From Streptomyces olivoverticillatus (GTDB lineage: Bacteria; Actinomycetota; Actinomycetes; Streptomycetales; Streptomycetaceae), in NCBI RefSeq assembly GCF_014203555.1, contig NZ_JACHJH010000005.1, positions 288,225 through 352,224 on the forward strand: a stretch of 64,000 nt of DNA, written 5' to 3'. Below, piece after piece: positions 25,881 to 35,039 of this stretch. The position numbers were made by a program, and so were the translations under genes. The notes under the pieces were generated by a model, which saw nothing but the letters and a program-made list of their open reading frames with translations, was not told the DNA's origin and searched no databases. Position 1 is the first letter of the stretch. Every line of letters begins with the position of its first letter.

Positions 25881-25907
25881 CTGGCACTCTCACTCAATGA
25901 GTGCTAA
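25881..25907 (-). promoter_or_regulatory. CIRCE element (HrcA operator)
   Basis: CTGGCACTC-N9-GAGTGCTAA: the right arm is perfect and the left arm differs from TTAGCACTC at two of nine positions; the 9-base spacer is exact. CIRCE is the HrcA site normally found before groES/groEL. Here it begins ten bases before the start codon of the FmdB-like gene and touches its ribosome site. Confidence 0.8.
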
Positions 25908-25937
25908 CGACGCTCAATAGTGCAGTATTCCGGCCCG

Positions 25938-27215
25938 TCAGTCCACCGAAACGGGCTCACGGTGACCGACCCCACGTGCCGCGACGAGCGATTCGCCCTT
26001 CGGCGTGAGTGCCTTGCGCAGCACGAGCAGGACCGCCAGGGCCAGGGCCGTGCCGCCCAGCGGCACCAGGAATCCGGTGCTCGCGGTGTGGGCGTCGATC
26101 AGCCGGCCGCCCACGGTCGCGCCCGCCGCCTGGCCGAGGCCCACCGCGCCGGTCAGCCAGGTGAAGGCCTCGGTGCGGCTGCTCGCCGGGACGAGCTTCT
26201 CGACCAGCGTGTAGCCGGTGATCAGCGACGGGGCGATGCACAGGCCCACGAGCAGGCCCAGCCCGCCCAGCAGCGGCAGCGCGTGCGCCGCCCACAGCGG
26301 GGTGGTGGCCAGGGCCAGCAGCGGGTAGGCGGTCAGCAGCCGGCGCTGCGGGCTCGACTTCCACGCCACGGCGCCGCAGACGATGCCCGCGATCATGTTT
26401 CCGGCCGCGAACGTGCCGTACATCAGACCGTTGAGGCCCGGCTCGCCGAGCTCCTTGGTGAAGGCGGTCATCGACACCTGCATGCCGCCGAAGACCGTGC
26501 CGATGCCGAGCATGGTGATCGCCAGCACGCGCACGCCCGGCACGGACAGCGCCGAGGCCTGCTTCTCGCGCTGCCCGCCCGCGGCGCGGACGGTCTGCGG
26601 CTGGGTGCGCCGCTGGGAGGCGAAGAGGAGGCCGCCGACCAGCGTCAGCACGGCCTCGGCGACCAGCCCGGCCGCCGGGTGCACGCCCGTGGCCAGCGCG
26701 GTGGCGAGCACCGGGCCGATCACGAAGGTGAACTCGTCGGTGACGGACTCGAAGGCCGCCGCCGTGCTCATCAGGGGCGAGCCCTCCAGCTTGGCGGCCC
26801 AGCGGGCCCGCACCATCGGGCCGATCTGCGGGGTCGAGGCGCCGGCCGGCACGGCCGCCGCGAACAGCGCCCACAGCGGGGCGTCCGACAGCGCCAGCGC
26901 CGTCAGCAGCGAGATCGCGGCGGCGTGCACGATGACGCCGGGGATCAGGACCGCGCCCTGCCCGAAGCGGTCCGCGAGCTTGCCGCTCTGCGGCGCGAAC
27001 AGCGCCATCGAGACGCCCGCGGTCGCCGAGACGGTGCCCGCGGTTCCGTATGAGCCGGTGGTGTGGTTGACCAGCAGCAGGATGCCGATGGTGAGCATCG
27101 CGAAGGGCTGCCGGGCCAGAAAACCGGGGAGCACGAACGTCCAGGCGCCGCGGGTCCGCAGCAGCTGTCCGTATCCGGGCCGTGCCCCGGCGGGGTCGTG
27201 GACCGTGGATGCCAC
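25938..27215 (-). CDS. MFS transporter
   Basis: 425 residues from GTG 27215, eight bases after GAAAGG; a GTG 18 codons upstream (27269) has no ribosome site. About twelve hydrophobic helices with an APQSGKLADRFGQG motif-A-like loop between helices 2 and 3. The substrate is unknown. An imperfect palindrome upstream (27413-27434) may be its operator. No regulator gene is adjacent. Confidence 0.82.
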   Translation of the reverse strand: MASTVHDPAGARPGYGQLLRTRGAWTFVLPGFLARQPFAMLTIGILLLVNHTTGSYGTAGTVSATAGVSMALFAPQSGKLADRFGQGAVLIPGVIVHAAAISLLTALALSDAPLWALFAAAVPAGASTPQIGPMVRARWAAKLEGSPLMSTAAAFESVTDEFTFVIGPVLATALATGVHPAAGLVAEAVLTLVGGLLFASQRRTQPQTVRAAGGQREKQASALSVPGVRVLAITMLGIGTVFGGMQVSMTAFTKELGEPGLNGLMYGTFAAGNMIAGIVCGAVAWKSSPQRRLLTAYPLLALATTPLWAAHALPLLGGLGLLVGLCIAPSLITGYTLVEKLVPASSRTEAFTWLTGAVGLGQAAGATVGGRLIDAHTASTGFLVPLGGTALALAVLLVLRKALTPKGESLVAARGVGHREPVSVD

Positions 27216-27412
27216 GGTCGGGCCTTTCCGCCGCCTGGTAGCACGCTCCGGAAACGACGTCGTCGCCACGGAGCGCGCCGAGAGCTGTCCTCTCGCGCAG
27301 GACCGTGGTAGATGCCTAGCCGGCCGCCTTGTGGTGCGCGACCGCGGCCGCCGTGCGGTCGCGCCAGCTCTGCATCAGACAGAGTTGGTTCGGTTTGTCG
27401 GTAAGTGTCAGC

Positions 27413-27434
27413 AAGTAACTCGAATAGTTTACTT
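27413..27434 (-). promoter_or_regulatory. Imperfect AT-rich palindrome upstream of the MFS gene
   Basis: AAGTAA at 27413-27418 and TTACTT at 27429-27434, in an AT-rich island within a GC-rich spacer. It resembles small-repressor operators, but no regulator can be tied to it. Confidence 0.3.
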
Positions 27435-27465
27435 ACGCTACTTCCTCTTTACCATACCCGCCTCT

Positions 27466-28998
27466 TCACCAGGGTCGCCGTCCGCTTGTGGCCTTCGCCG
27501 CATCTTCGGCGGGGCCCCCGCCCGTGCCCAGCCAGCCCGCGAGCTTGCCGCCCTCGCCGACCGCCCGCAGCCGCTTCTCGGCCGCGTCGCGCACCGGGTC
27601 GGTGGCCACCACCAGCAGTTCGTCGCCGTGCCGGAGCACCGTCGAGGGGCCGGGCACGAAGCTCGTGCCGTCCCGTACGACCAGGGTGACCGCGGCCCCG
27701 GCGGGCAGCCGCAGCTCGGAGACCTCCACGCCGTGCATCTTCGAGCCCTCGGGGATCGCCACCGACAGCAGGTGTCCGCGCAGCCGCTCCAGCGGCGCCG
27801 ACTCGATGCCCAGGTCCTCCGGCTCGGAGTCGCCCAGCCGCAGGTGCCGGGCGAGCCAGGGCAGCGTCGGGCCCTGCACCAGGGTGTAGACGATCACCAG
27901 CACGAAGACGATGTTGAAGATCCGGCGGCTCTCCGGCACCTCGGCCACCATGGGGATGGTGGCCAGCACGATGGGCACCGCCCCGCGCAGGCCCGCCCAC
28001 GACAGCAGCACCTTCTCCTGCCAGGGCGTGCGGAAGGGCGCGGTGCTGAGGAAGACGGACACGGGCCGCGCCACCACCGTCAGTACCAGCCCCACCACCA
28101 GCGCGGGCATGATGTCGGCGCCCAGCTCGTGGGGGGTGACCAGCAGGCCGAGCAGGACGAACATGCCGATCTGGGCGATCCAGCCGAGCCCCTCGGCGAA
28201 GCCCCGGGTGGCGGGCCAGTGCGGCAGCTTGGCGTTGCCGAGGATCAGCGAGGCGAGATAGACGGCCAGGAAGCCGGAGCCGTGCGCGAGCGCGCCGCCC
28301 GCGTAGGCCACGGTCGCGATGGCCATCACGGCGATCGGGTAGAGGCCGGAGGCGGGCAGCGCCACGTGCCGCAGCCCGTACGCGCCCAGCAGGCCGATGG
28401 CGAGGCCGACGGCGGCGCCGATGGCCAGCTCCAGGGCGATCTCGCCGAGCAGCAGGTACCAGTGGTCGACCGGGCCGGCGGCGGAGAAGGCCACGACGAG
28501 GATGACGACGGGGGCGTCGTTGAAGCCGGACTCGGCTTCCAGGACGCCGGTGAGCCGGCCCGGCAGGGGCACGTTGCGCAGGACCGAGAAGACCGCCGCC
28601 GCGTCGGTGGAGGACACCACTGCGCCGATGATCAGGGCCTGCCGCCAGTCGACACCGGCCAGATAGTGCGCGGCGGCCGCGGTGACGCCGACGCTCACCG
28701 CGACACCGAAGGTGGAGAGCACGGCCGCGGCGGGCAGGGCCGGTTTGACCTCGTGCCACTTGGTGCCGAGGCCGCCCTCGGCGAGGATCACGACGAGTGC
28801 CGCGTAACCGATGACCTGGGTCAGGCCCACGTCGTTGAAGACGACGCCGATGCCGTCCTGGCCGATGGCGACGCCGATGCCCAGATAGATGAGCAGGCTG
28901 GGCAGCCCGCTGCGCGATGAGACCCGTACCGCCGCCACTGCGACGAGCAGTACGAGCGAGCAGATCAGCAGGAGTTGGTTGAGGTGCTGGACAGTCAG
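27466..28998 (-). CDS. K+/H+ antiporter, NhaP2/CPA type, with a RCK_C tail; CTG start
   Basis: 510 residues if read from CTG 28998, seven bases after GAAGGGA. The first ATG/GTG alternative, GTG 28938, would cut off 20 residues that complete the first membrane helix (LTVQHLNQLLLICSLVLL), so I favour CTG. Thirteen or so helices carry Na+/H+ exchanger features (AVVSSTDAAAV, ESGFNDAPVV with the ND pair, SWAGLRGAVPI). The last 110 residues form a TrkA-C/RCK_C-like domain (EVSELRLPAGAAV, HGDELLVVATDP) that can bind a regulator nucleotide. It exports K+ or Na+ in exchange for protons. Confidence 0.88.
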   Translation of the reverse strand: MTVQHLNQLLLICSLVLLVAVAAVRVSSRSGLPSLLIYLGIGVAIGQDGIGVVFNDVGLTQVIGYAALVVILAEGGLGTKWHEVKPALPAAAVLSTFGVAVSVGVTAAAAHYLAGVDWRQALIIGAVVSSTDAAAVFSVLRNVPLPGRLTGVLEAESGFNDAPVVILVVAFSAAGPVDHWYLLLGEIALELAIGAAVGLAIGLLGAYGLRHVALPASGLYPIAVMAIATVAYAGGALAHGSGFLAVYLASLILGNAKLPHWPATRGFAEGLGWIAQIGMFVLLGLLVTPHELGADIMPALVVGLVLTVVARPVSVFLSTAPFRTPWQEKVLLSWAGLRGAVPIVLATIPMVAEVPESRRIFNIVFVLVIVYTLVQGPTLPWLARHLRLGDSEPEDLGIESAPLERLRGHLLSVAIPEGSKMHGVEVSELRLPAGAAVTLVVRDGTSFVPGPSTVLRHGDELLVVATDPVRDAAEKRLRAVGEGGKLAGWLGTGGGPAEDAAKATSGRRPW

Positions 28999-29197
28999 GG
29001 GCCGGTCCCTTCACGAGGTCTTGCCACGGGATAGTTCATTTCCTCATCTAATATTTTACGGGTTCTTGACGCGTGCTCGTGATGACGGCCGTCGCGCGGG
29101 CGGCGCAAGCAACGGCACCGCTTCCGGGTGGCCGACGCCCTGCGCCTATGGTTGCTTCCAGCATTCCCAGGACCACCCTGCCCCTCTAAGGACAGCG

Positions 29198-32065
29198 ATG
29201 CCCGCCAATAAGACCGGCCCCGGCAAGAAGAAGAAGGGGCGACGCGCCCGCCTGCTCGTGATCTCCCTCGTGCTGCTGCTCGTGGCGGGCGTCGCCTACG
29301 GTGCGTACTGGAGCGTGGGCACCGTCCGCGCCTCCTTCCCCACGACCAGCGGAACGCTCCAGCTCAAGGGCCTGTCGGGCCAGGTGAAGGTCGTCCGTGA
29401 CGACAAGGGCATCCCGCAGGTCTACGCGGACAACGCCGAGGACCTCTTCCGCGCCCAGGGCTTCGTGCAGGCGCAGGACCGCTTCTGGGAGATGGACGTC
29501 CGCAGGCATCTGACGGCGGGACGGCTCTCCGAGATGTTCGGCTCCGGGCAGGTGGAGACCGACGCCTTCCTGCGGACCATGGGCTGGCGCAAGGTCGCGC
29601 AGCAGGAGTACGACACCAAGCTGTCGCCCGCCACCAAGAAGTATCTGCAGGCCTACTCCGATGGGGTCAACGCCTACCTCAAGGACCATCAGGGCAAGTC
29701 GCTGTCGGTCGAGTACGCGGCCCTGTCGTTCGAGAACGACTACAAGCCCGAGCAGTGGACGCCGGTCGACTCGGTCGCCTGGCTGAAGGCGATGGCGTGG
29801 GACCTGCGCGGCAACATGCGCGACGAGATCGACCGCTCGCTCGCCTCGTCCCGGCTGAGCCCCCAGCAGATCGAGCAGCTCTACCCGGCGTACCCGTACG
29901 ACCGGAACAAGCCGATCGTCGAGGGCGGCTCCGTCGACCCCGCCACCAAGGCCTTCGACCCCAAGGGCAGTGCGACCGGCACCCAGGGCGCCGGCGGTGC
30001 GGCGGCCGCGACCGGCGGCGCCGGCGCCGCCGCCGGGCTGCACAGCAGCCTGTCGTCGCTCTCCGGCACGCTCGACAAGATCCCGGCGCTGCTGGGTCCC
30101 AGCGGCAACGGCATCGGCTCCAACTCCTGGGTGGTCTCCGGCAAGTACACGACCACCGGCAAGCCACTGCTGGCCAACGACCCGCACCTGGCACCGCAGA
30201 TGCCTTCGCTCTGGTACCAGATGGGCCTGCACTGCAACGCGGTGAGCGCGCAGTGCCCGTTCGACGTGGCCGGCTACACCTTCTCCGGCATGCCGGGCGT
30301 CGTCATCGGCCACAACAAGGACGTCGCCTGGGGCATGACGAACATGGGCGCCGACGTCTCCGACCTGTACCTGGAGAAGGTCACCGCCGACGGCTACCTC
30401 TACGACGGCCAGCAGAAGCCCTTCGTGACCCGCAAGGAGACCATCAAGGTCGCGGGCGAGAAGAGCCGTGAGATCACCGTCCGCGAGACCAACAACGGCC
30501 CGATCGTCTCGGACCGCAACGACGAGCTCGTCAAGGTCGGCGAGAAAGCGCCCGTGAAGGACCCCGCGCCCGACCGCGGCGACGGCTACGCGGTGGCGCT
30601 GCGCTGGACCGCGCTGGACCCGGGCAAGACGATGGACGGCCTCTTCGGGCTGGACCAGGCGAGCGACTTCGCCTCCTTCCGCAAGGCCGCGGCCGACTTC
30701 GAGGTGCCCTCGCAGAACCTGATCTACGCCGACACCAAGGGCAACATCGGCTACCAGGCGCCCGGCCGGATCCCGGTGCGCGGCAAGGCCGAGAGCGCCA
30801 AGGGCGAGGGCCAGGGCGAGACGCAGGGCCAGGGCCAGAACCAGCAGAACCAGACCGAGGGCCAGACGCAGGGCACGGGGGCCTCGGCCGCCAAGACCCC
30901 GGCGCCCGACGGCCGCTACCCCGCGCCCGGCTGGGACTCGGCCTACCAGTGGTCCGGCTGGGTGCCGCAGTCCGCGCTGCCGTGGGACTACAACCCCAAG
31001 CGCGGCTACATCGTCACCGCCAACCAGGCCGTCGCCGACAAGAAGTACCCCTACCTGCTGACCGAGGACTGGGGCTACGGCACCCGCAGCCAGCGCATCA
31101 ACGACCTGATCCAGTCGAAGATCAAGGACGGCGGGAAGATCTCGACGGACGACATGCAGAAGATGCAGATGGACAACAGCAGCGAGATCGCCAAGCTGCT
31201 GGTGCCCTACCTGCTCAAGGTCGACGTCAAGGGCGACAACGAGCGCGAGACCAAGTACGTCCGCGAGGCGCAGCAGCTGCTCAAGGACTGGGACGGCAAC
31301 CAGGAGGCCGACTCCCCGGCCGCCGCCTACTTCAACGCGGTCTGGCGCAACACCCTCAAGCTGGCCTTCGGCAACAAGCTGCCCAAGGAGCTGCGGGTCA
31401 AGGGCCAGTGCCTCCAGGTGCGCCCGCCGGACGGCAACGCCCCGCAGGACGACCTCAACGGCCGGGCCCGCCTGGTCACGGAGTGCGGCGAGCGCGAGCC
31501 GGACGCGGCCCAGCCGGACGGAGGCGACCGCTGGTTCGAGGTGGTCCGCTCCATCCTGGACAAGCCCGACAACGACTGGTGGAAGACCGGCGGCCGCGCC
31601 GGCACCGCCAACCGGGACGAGCTGCTGGCGCGCGCCCTGAAGGACGCCCGCTGGGAGCTGACCTCCAAGCTCGGCAAGGACGTGAACTCCTGGAGCTGGG
31701 GCCGGCTGCACCAGCTGACGCTGAAGAACCAGACGCTCGGCAAGGAGGGCCCCGGCATCGTCCAGTGGATGCTCAACCGCGGCCCGTGGAACCTGGCGGG
31801 CGGCGAGGCGGCGGTCAACGCCTCCGGCTGGAACGCGGCGGGTGGCTACGACGTGGTCTGGGTGCCGTCGATGCGGATGGTGGTCAACCTCGACGACCTG
31901 GACAAGTCGCGCTGGATCAACCTCACCGGTGCCTCGGGTCACGCGTACAACGCGCACTACTACGACCAGACGGACCAGTGGGCCAAGGGCGAGCTGCTGC
32001 CGTGGGCGTTCAGCGCGGACGCGGTCAAGAAGGCCGGGGCCGACGTGCTGACGCTCAAGCCCTAG
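29198..32065 (+). CDS. Membrane-anchored penicillin acylase-family protein
   Basis: 955 residues from ATG 29198. A basic head (GKKKKGRRAR) and one hydrophobic helix (about 19-38) give an uncleaved anchor or signal. The Ntn-hydrolase core has the alpha segment (RDDKGIPQVYADNAEDLFRA), a linker ending in GIG, and the beta-chain start S308-N-S-W; Ser308 is the expected nucleophile after self-cleavage. Typical NDPHL and GHNKDVAWGMTN motifs follow. A Gln/Gly-rich low-complexity insertion lies at about 528-562. Family members cleave beta-lactams or acyl-homoserine lactones; the substrate is unknown. Confidence 0.9.
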   Translation: MPANKTGPGKKKKGRRARLLVISLVLLLVAGVAYGAYWSVGTVRASFPTTSGTLQLKGLSGQVKVVRDDKGIPQVYADNAEDLFRAQGFVQAQDRFWEMDVRRHLTAGRLSEMFGSGQVETDAFLRTMGWRKVAQQEYDTKLSPATKKYLQAYSDGVNAYLKDHQGKSLSVEYAALSFENDYKPEQWTPVDSVAWLKAMAWDLRGNMRDEIDRSLASSRLSPQQIEQLYPAYPYDRNKPIVEGGSVDPATKAFDPKGSATGTQGAGGAAAATGGAGAAAGLHSSLSSLSGTLDKIPALLGPSGNGIGSNSWVVSGKYTTTGKPLLANDPHLAPQMPSLWYQMGLHCNAVSAQCPFDVAGYTFSGMPGVVIGHNKDVAWGMTNMGADVSDLYLEKVTADGYLYDGQQKPFVTRKETIKVAGEKSREITVRETNNGPIVSDRNDELVKVGEKAPVKDPAPDRGDGYAVALRWTALDPGKTMDGLFGLDQASDFASFRKAAADFEVPSQNLIYADTKGNIGYQAPGRIPVRGKAESAKGEGQGETQGQGQNQQNQTEGQTQGTGASAAKTPAPDGRYPAPGWDSAYQWSGWVPQSALPWDYNPKRGYIVTANQAVADKKYPYLLTEDWGYGTRSQRINDLIQSKIKDGGKISTDDMQKMQMDNSSEIAKLLVPYLLKVDVKGDNERETKYVREAQQLLKDWDGNQEADSPAAAYFNAVWRNTLKLAFGNKLPKELRVKGQCLQVRPPDGNAPQDDLNGRARLVTECGEREPDAAQPDGGDRWFEVVRSILDKPDNDWWKTGGRAGTANRDELLARALKDARWELTSKLGKDVNSWSWGRLHQLTLKNQTLGKEGPGIVQWMLNRGPWNLAGGEAAVNASGWNAAGGYDVVWVPSMRMVVNLDDLDKSRWINLTGASGHAYNAHYYDQTDQWAKGELLPWAFSADAVKKAGADVLTLKP

Positions 32066-32074
32066 CCGGCAGCG

Positions 32075-32665
32075 CTAGCCGAACCGGTGCACCCCGCCAG
32101 GGGTGATCACCGCGTGCACGGGGTGGTCGTGCGGTTCCTCCGGGACCCGCGCGACCACCTCGTCGTCGTAGAGGAGTGCGACGAGGGAGGGGCCGGTGCC
32201 CGCGCGCTCCAGGCGGGCCAGCACGCGGTCGTACGAGCCGCCGCCCCGGCCCAGCCGCAGGCCGCGGCCGTCGACCGCCAGGCCGGGCAGCAGCACGGCG
32301 TCCGCGGCGGTGACGGCGTCCGGCCCCAGGCGCTCGCCGTCGGGCTCCAGGAGACCCTTGGCGGCCCGGACGAGATGGCCGGCCCCCCGGTAGAGTCCCC
32401 AGTCGAGATCGTTGTCCGGGAGGAGGACCGGGAGCAGGACGCGCACGCCTCGGGCGCGCAGCGCGTCAAGGAGCGCGCGGGTGCCGGGCTCGCGCCCCAC
32501 GGAGACATAGGCGGCCACCGTTTCCGCCTCCGCCAGCTCGGGAAGTTCCAGGGCGCGGCGGCCGAGCGCGGACTCCGCCGCCTCGACGTCATCCGCGGTC
32601 AACCCGGCCCTCACCGCCAGGAGGGCACGGCGCAACTCCGCCTTGCTAACGTCATAATTGATCAT
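32075..32665 (-). CDS. 5-formyltetrahydrofolate cyclo-ligase
   Basis: 196 residues from ATG 32665 with AAGGAG 12 bases upstream; an upstream ATG would add ten residues. The C-terminal LGRGGGSYDR phosphate/ATP site and the KAELRR start are characteristic. The enzyme turns 5-formyl-THF into 5,10-methenyl-THF with ATP. It is divergent from galU, a common actinobacterial order. Confidence 0.9.
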   Translation of the reverse strand: MINYDVSKAELRRALLAVRAGLTADDVEAAESALGRRALELPELAEAETVAAYVSVGREPGTRALLDALRARGVRVLLPVLLPDNDLDWGLYRGAGHLVRAAKGLLEPDGERLGPDAVTAADAVLLPGLAVDGRGLRLGRGGGSYDRVLARLERAGTGPSLVALLYDDEVVARVPEEPHDHPVHAVITPGGVHRFG

Positions 32666-32746
32666 TACTCGTACAAACTCCTTGTCTCGGGTCATAATCG
32701 TTGGAACCTCATCTTGCGCTCATTTTCAACGGATAGTGTTCCGTCC

Positions 32747-33649
32747 ATGACTCACTCGCGACCTCGGATCAGCAAGGCTGTCATCCCCGCAGCCGGGCTC
32801 GGCACCCGCTTCCTTCCGGCCACCAAGGCCACGCCCAAGGAGATGCTGCCGGTCGTCGACAAGCCCGCCATCCAGTACGTGGTGGAGGAGGCGGTCCACG
32901 CCGGGCTGTCCGACGTCCTGATGGTCACAGGCCGCAACAAGCGCCCCCTCGAAGATCACTTCGACCGGAACTACGAGCTCGAAGAGGCCCTGCGCCGCAA
33001 GGGCGACGAGTCCCGGCTGGCGCGCGTGCAGGAGTCCAGCGATCTGGCCACCATGCACTACGTGCGCCAGGGCGACCCCCGGGGCCTCGGCCACGCCGTG
33101 CTGTGCGCCGCGCCGCACGTGGGCAACGAGCCCTTCGCCGTGCTCCTGGGCGACGACCTCATCGACGCCCGCGACCCGCTGCTCTCCCGCATGGTCGACA
33201 TCCAGCGCAGGCACGGCGGCAGCGTGATCGCGCTCCTGGAGGTCGACCACACCCAGATCGGCCTCTACGGCTGCGCGGAGGTCAAGCCCACCGACACCGA
33301 GGACGTCGTCGAGGTCACCGGGCTCGTCGAGAAGCCCGACCCCGAAGAGGCCCCCAGCAATTTCGCCATCATCGGCCGCTACGTCCTGGATCCGGCCATC
33401 TTCGACGTGCTGCGCGAGACCAAGCCCGGCCGCGGCGGCGAGATCCAGCTCACCGACGCCCTCCAGTCGCTGGCCGCCGAACCGGCCCTCGGCGGGCCCG
33501 TGCACGGCGTGGTCTTCAAGGGACGCCGCTATGACACCGGCGACCGCGGCGACTATCTCCGTGCCATTGTCAGGCTGGCATGCGAACGTGAAGACCTCGG
33601 TCCCGACTTCCGGGCCTGGCTTCGCAGTTACGTCACCGAGGAGATGTAG
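32747..33649 (+). CDS. galU: UTP-glucose-1-phosphate uridylyltransferase
   Basis: 300 residues from ATG 32747; the upstream open frame is not coding. The nucleotidyltransferase signature AAGLGTRFLPATKATPKEML opens the protein; VVEEAV, LGDDLID, GLVEKP and GGEIQLTDAL follow, matching GalU. It makes UDP-glucose for cell-wall polymers, trehalose and glycosylation. It is the first gene of a tight run galU-glp-moaC-mogA-GNAT. The stop and the next start are four bases apart. Confidence 0.95.
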   Translation: MTHSRPRISKAVIPAAGLGTRFLPATKATPKEMLPVVDKPAIQYVVEEAVHAGLSDVLMVTGRNKRPLEDHFDRNYELEEALRRKGDESRLARVQESSDLATMHYVRQGDPRGLGHAVLCAAPHVGNEPFAVLLGDDLIDARDPLLSRMVDIQRRHGGSVIALLEVDHTQIGLYGCAEVKPTDTEDVVEVTGLVEKPDPEEAPSNFAIIGRYVLDPAIFDVLRETKPGRGGEIQLTDALQSLAAEPALGGPVHGVVFKGRRYDTGDRGDYLRAIVRLACEREDLGPDFRAWLRSYVTEEM

Positions 33650-33653
33650 CGCT

Positions 33654-34985
33654 TTGAGCAGCAGCACCGACGGCACGGCCGCGGCAGAGGTCCACGACGG
33701 CCGAGACCTCGAGGACCGCCTCTGGCCGGTGGAAGAGCACCTCGCCGACATTCTCGGCAAGATCCGGCCGTTGGAGCCGATCGAGCTGCAACTCCTCGAC
33801 GCCCAGGGCTGTGTGCTCGTGGAGGACATCACCGCCCCCGCCGCCCTGCCCCCCTTCGACAACAGCTCCATGGACGGCTACGCGGTCCGCGTGGCCGACG
33901 TCGAGGGCGCCACCGAGGAGTTCCCGGCGGTCCTCACCGTCGTGGGCGACGTGGCGGCGGGCGGCGGCGAGCCGCCCGTCGTCGGCCCCGGCGAGGCCGC
34001 CCGCATCATGACCGGCGCCCCGCTGCCCCCCGGCGCCGAGGCCGTCGTGCCCGTCGAATGGACCGACGGCGGCACCGGCGGCGGCCCCGCCACCGCCATG
34101 ACCGGCCCGGGCGGCGACTCCGGCGAGGTCCGCGTGCACCGCCCGGCCGGGGCCCGCGCCCACGTCCGCGCCCGCGGCAGCGACGTCACCGCCGGAGACC
34201 TCGTCCTGCGCGCCGGCACCGTCCTCGGCCCGGCCCAGATCGGCCTGCTCGCCGCCATCGGCCGCGCCACCGTGACCGTACGGCCCCGGCCGCGCGTGGT
34301 CGTCATGTCCACCGGCAGCGAGCTCGTCCCGCCCGGCGAGCGGCTCGGCCCCGGCCTCATCCACGACTCCAACAGCTTCGTCCTGACCGCCTGCGCCCGG
34401 GACGCCGGAGCCCTGGCCTACCGCGTCGGCGCCGTCGGCGACGAGCCCGAGACGCTGCGCGCCGCCCTGGAGGATCAGCTGGTGCGCGCCGACGCCGTCG
34501 TCACCAGCGGCGGCGTCAGCGTCGGCGCCTACGACGTCGTCAAGGAGACCCTGTCGGGGCTGACCGCCGAAGAGGGCAGCGTGGCCTTCCGGCGGCTGGC
34601 CATGCAGCCCGGCAAACCGCAGGGATTCGGCCGCATCGGCCCCGACCGCACCCCCCTCTTCGCCCTGCCCGGCAACCCCGTCAGCTCCTACGTCTCCTTC
34701 GAGCTCTTCGTCCGCCCGGCCCTGCGTGCCCTGATGGGGCTGGAGCCGGTGGACCGCCGCACCGTACGGGCCGTGTGCACCGACGGTATCGAGTCCTCGC
34801 CGAAGGGCCGCCGCCAGTACCTGCGCGGCCGCCACGACCCGGCCACCGGCCGCGTCACCACCGTCGGCGGCGCCGGGTCCCACCTGGTCAAGGCCCTCGC
34901 CGAGGCCAACGCCCTGATCGTCGTCCCCGAGGACACCACCGGCGTCGAGCCCGGGGCCGAACTGGACGTGGTGCTTCTCGACTGA
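33654..34985 (+). CDS. glp: MoeA/gephyrin-like molybdotransferase (Glp)
   Basis: 443 residues from TTG 33654, ten bases after GGAG. MoeA motifs: LPPFDNSSMDGYAV, RIMTGAPLPPGAEAVVPVE, STGSELVPPGE, TSGGVSVGAYD and FALPGNPVSS. MoeA inserts molybdate into the molybdopterin cofactor. The order galU-glp-(mo genes)-GNAT-glpR matches the actinobacterial locus in which the MoeA-like protein Glp also binds the division machinery through the membrane receptor GlpR, as described in Corynebacterium. moaC and mogA directly downstream show that the cofactor role is also present here. Confidence 0.9.
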   Translation: MSSSTDGTAAAEVHDGRDLEDRLWPVEEHLADILGKIRPLEPIELQLLDAQGCVLVEDITAPAALPPFDNSSMDGYAVRVADVEGATEEFPAVLTVVGDVAAGGGEPPVVGPGEAARIMTGAPLPPGAEAVVPVEWTDGGTGGGPATAMTGPGGDSGEVRVHRPAGARAHVRARGSDVTAGDLVLRAGTVLGPAQIGLLAAIGRATVTVRPRPRVVVMSTGSELVPPGERLGPGLIHDSNSFVLTACARDAGALAYRVGAVGDEPETLRAALEDQLVRADAVVTSGGVSVGAYDVVKETLSGLTAEEGSVAFRRLAMQPGKPQGFGRIGPDRTPLFALPGNPVSSYVSFELFVRPALRALMGLEPVDRRTVRAVCTDGIESSPKGRRQYLRGRHDPATGRVTTVGGAGSHLVKALAEANALIVVPEDTTGVEPGAELDVVLLD

Positions 34986-35039
34986 CCGGGCGGGCCGCCC
35001 GGTACGGTGGCTGCCCACAGGGACCGGACCGGGAGAACG

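Noticed and set aside
28889..29197. Upstream extension of the penicillin acylase frame to an ATG at 28889
   Set aside because: The extension runs antisense through the antiporter gene and has no protein-like features. ATG 29198 is followed by the natural basic head and membrane anchor.
32701..32746. A sigma-70 promoter before galU (TTGCGC...TAGTGT)
   Set aside because: The spacing is 14 bp and the match is poor.
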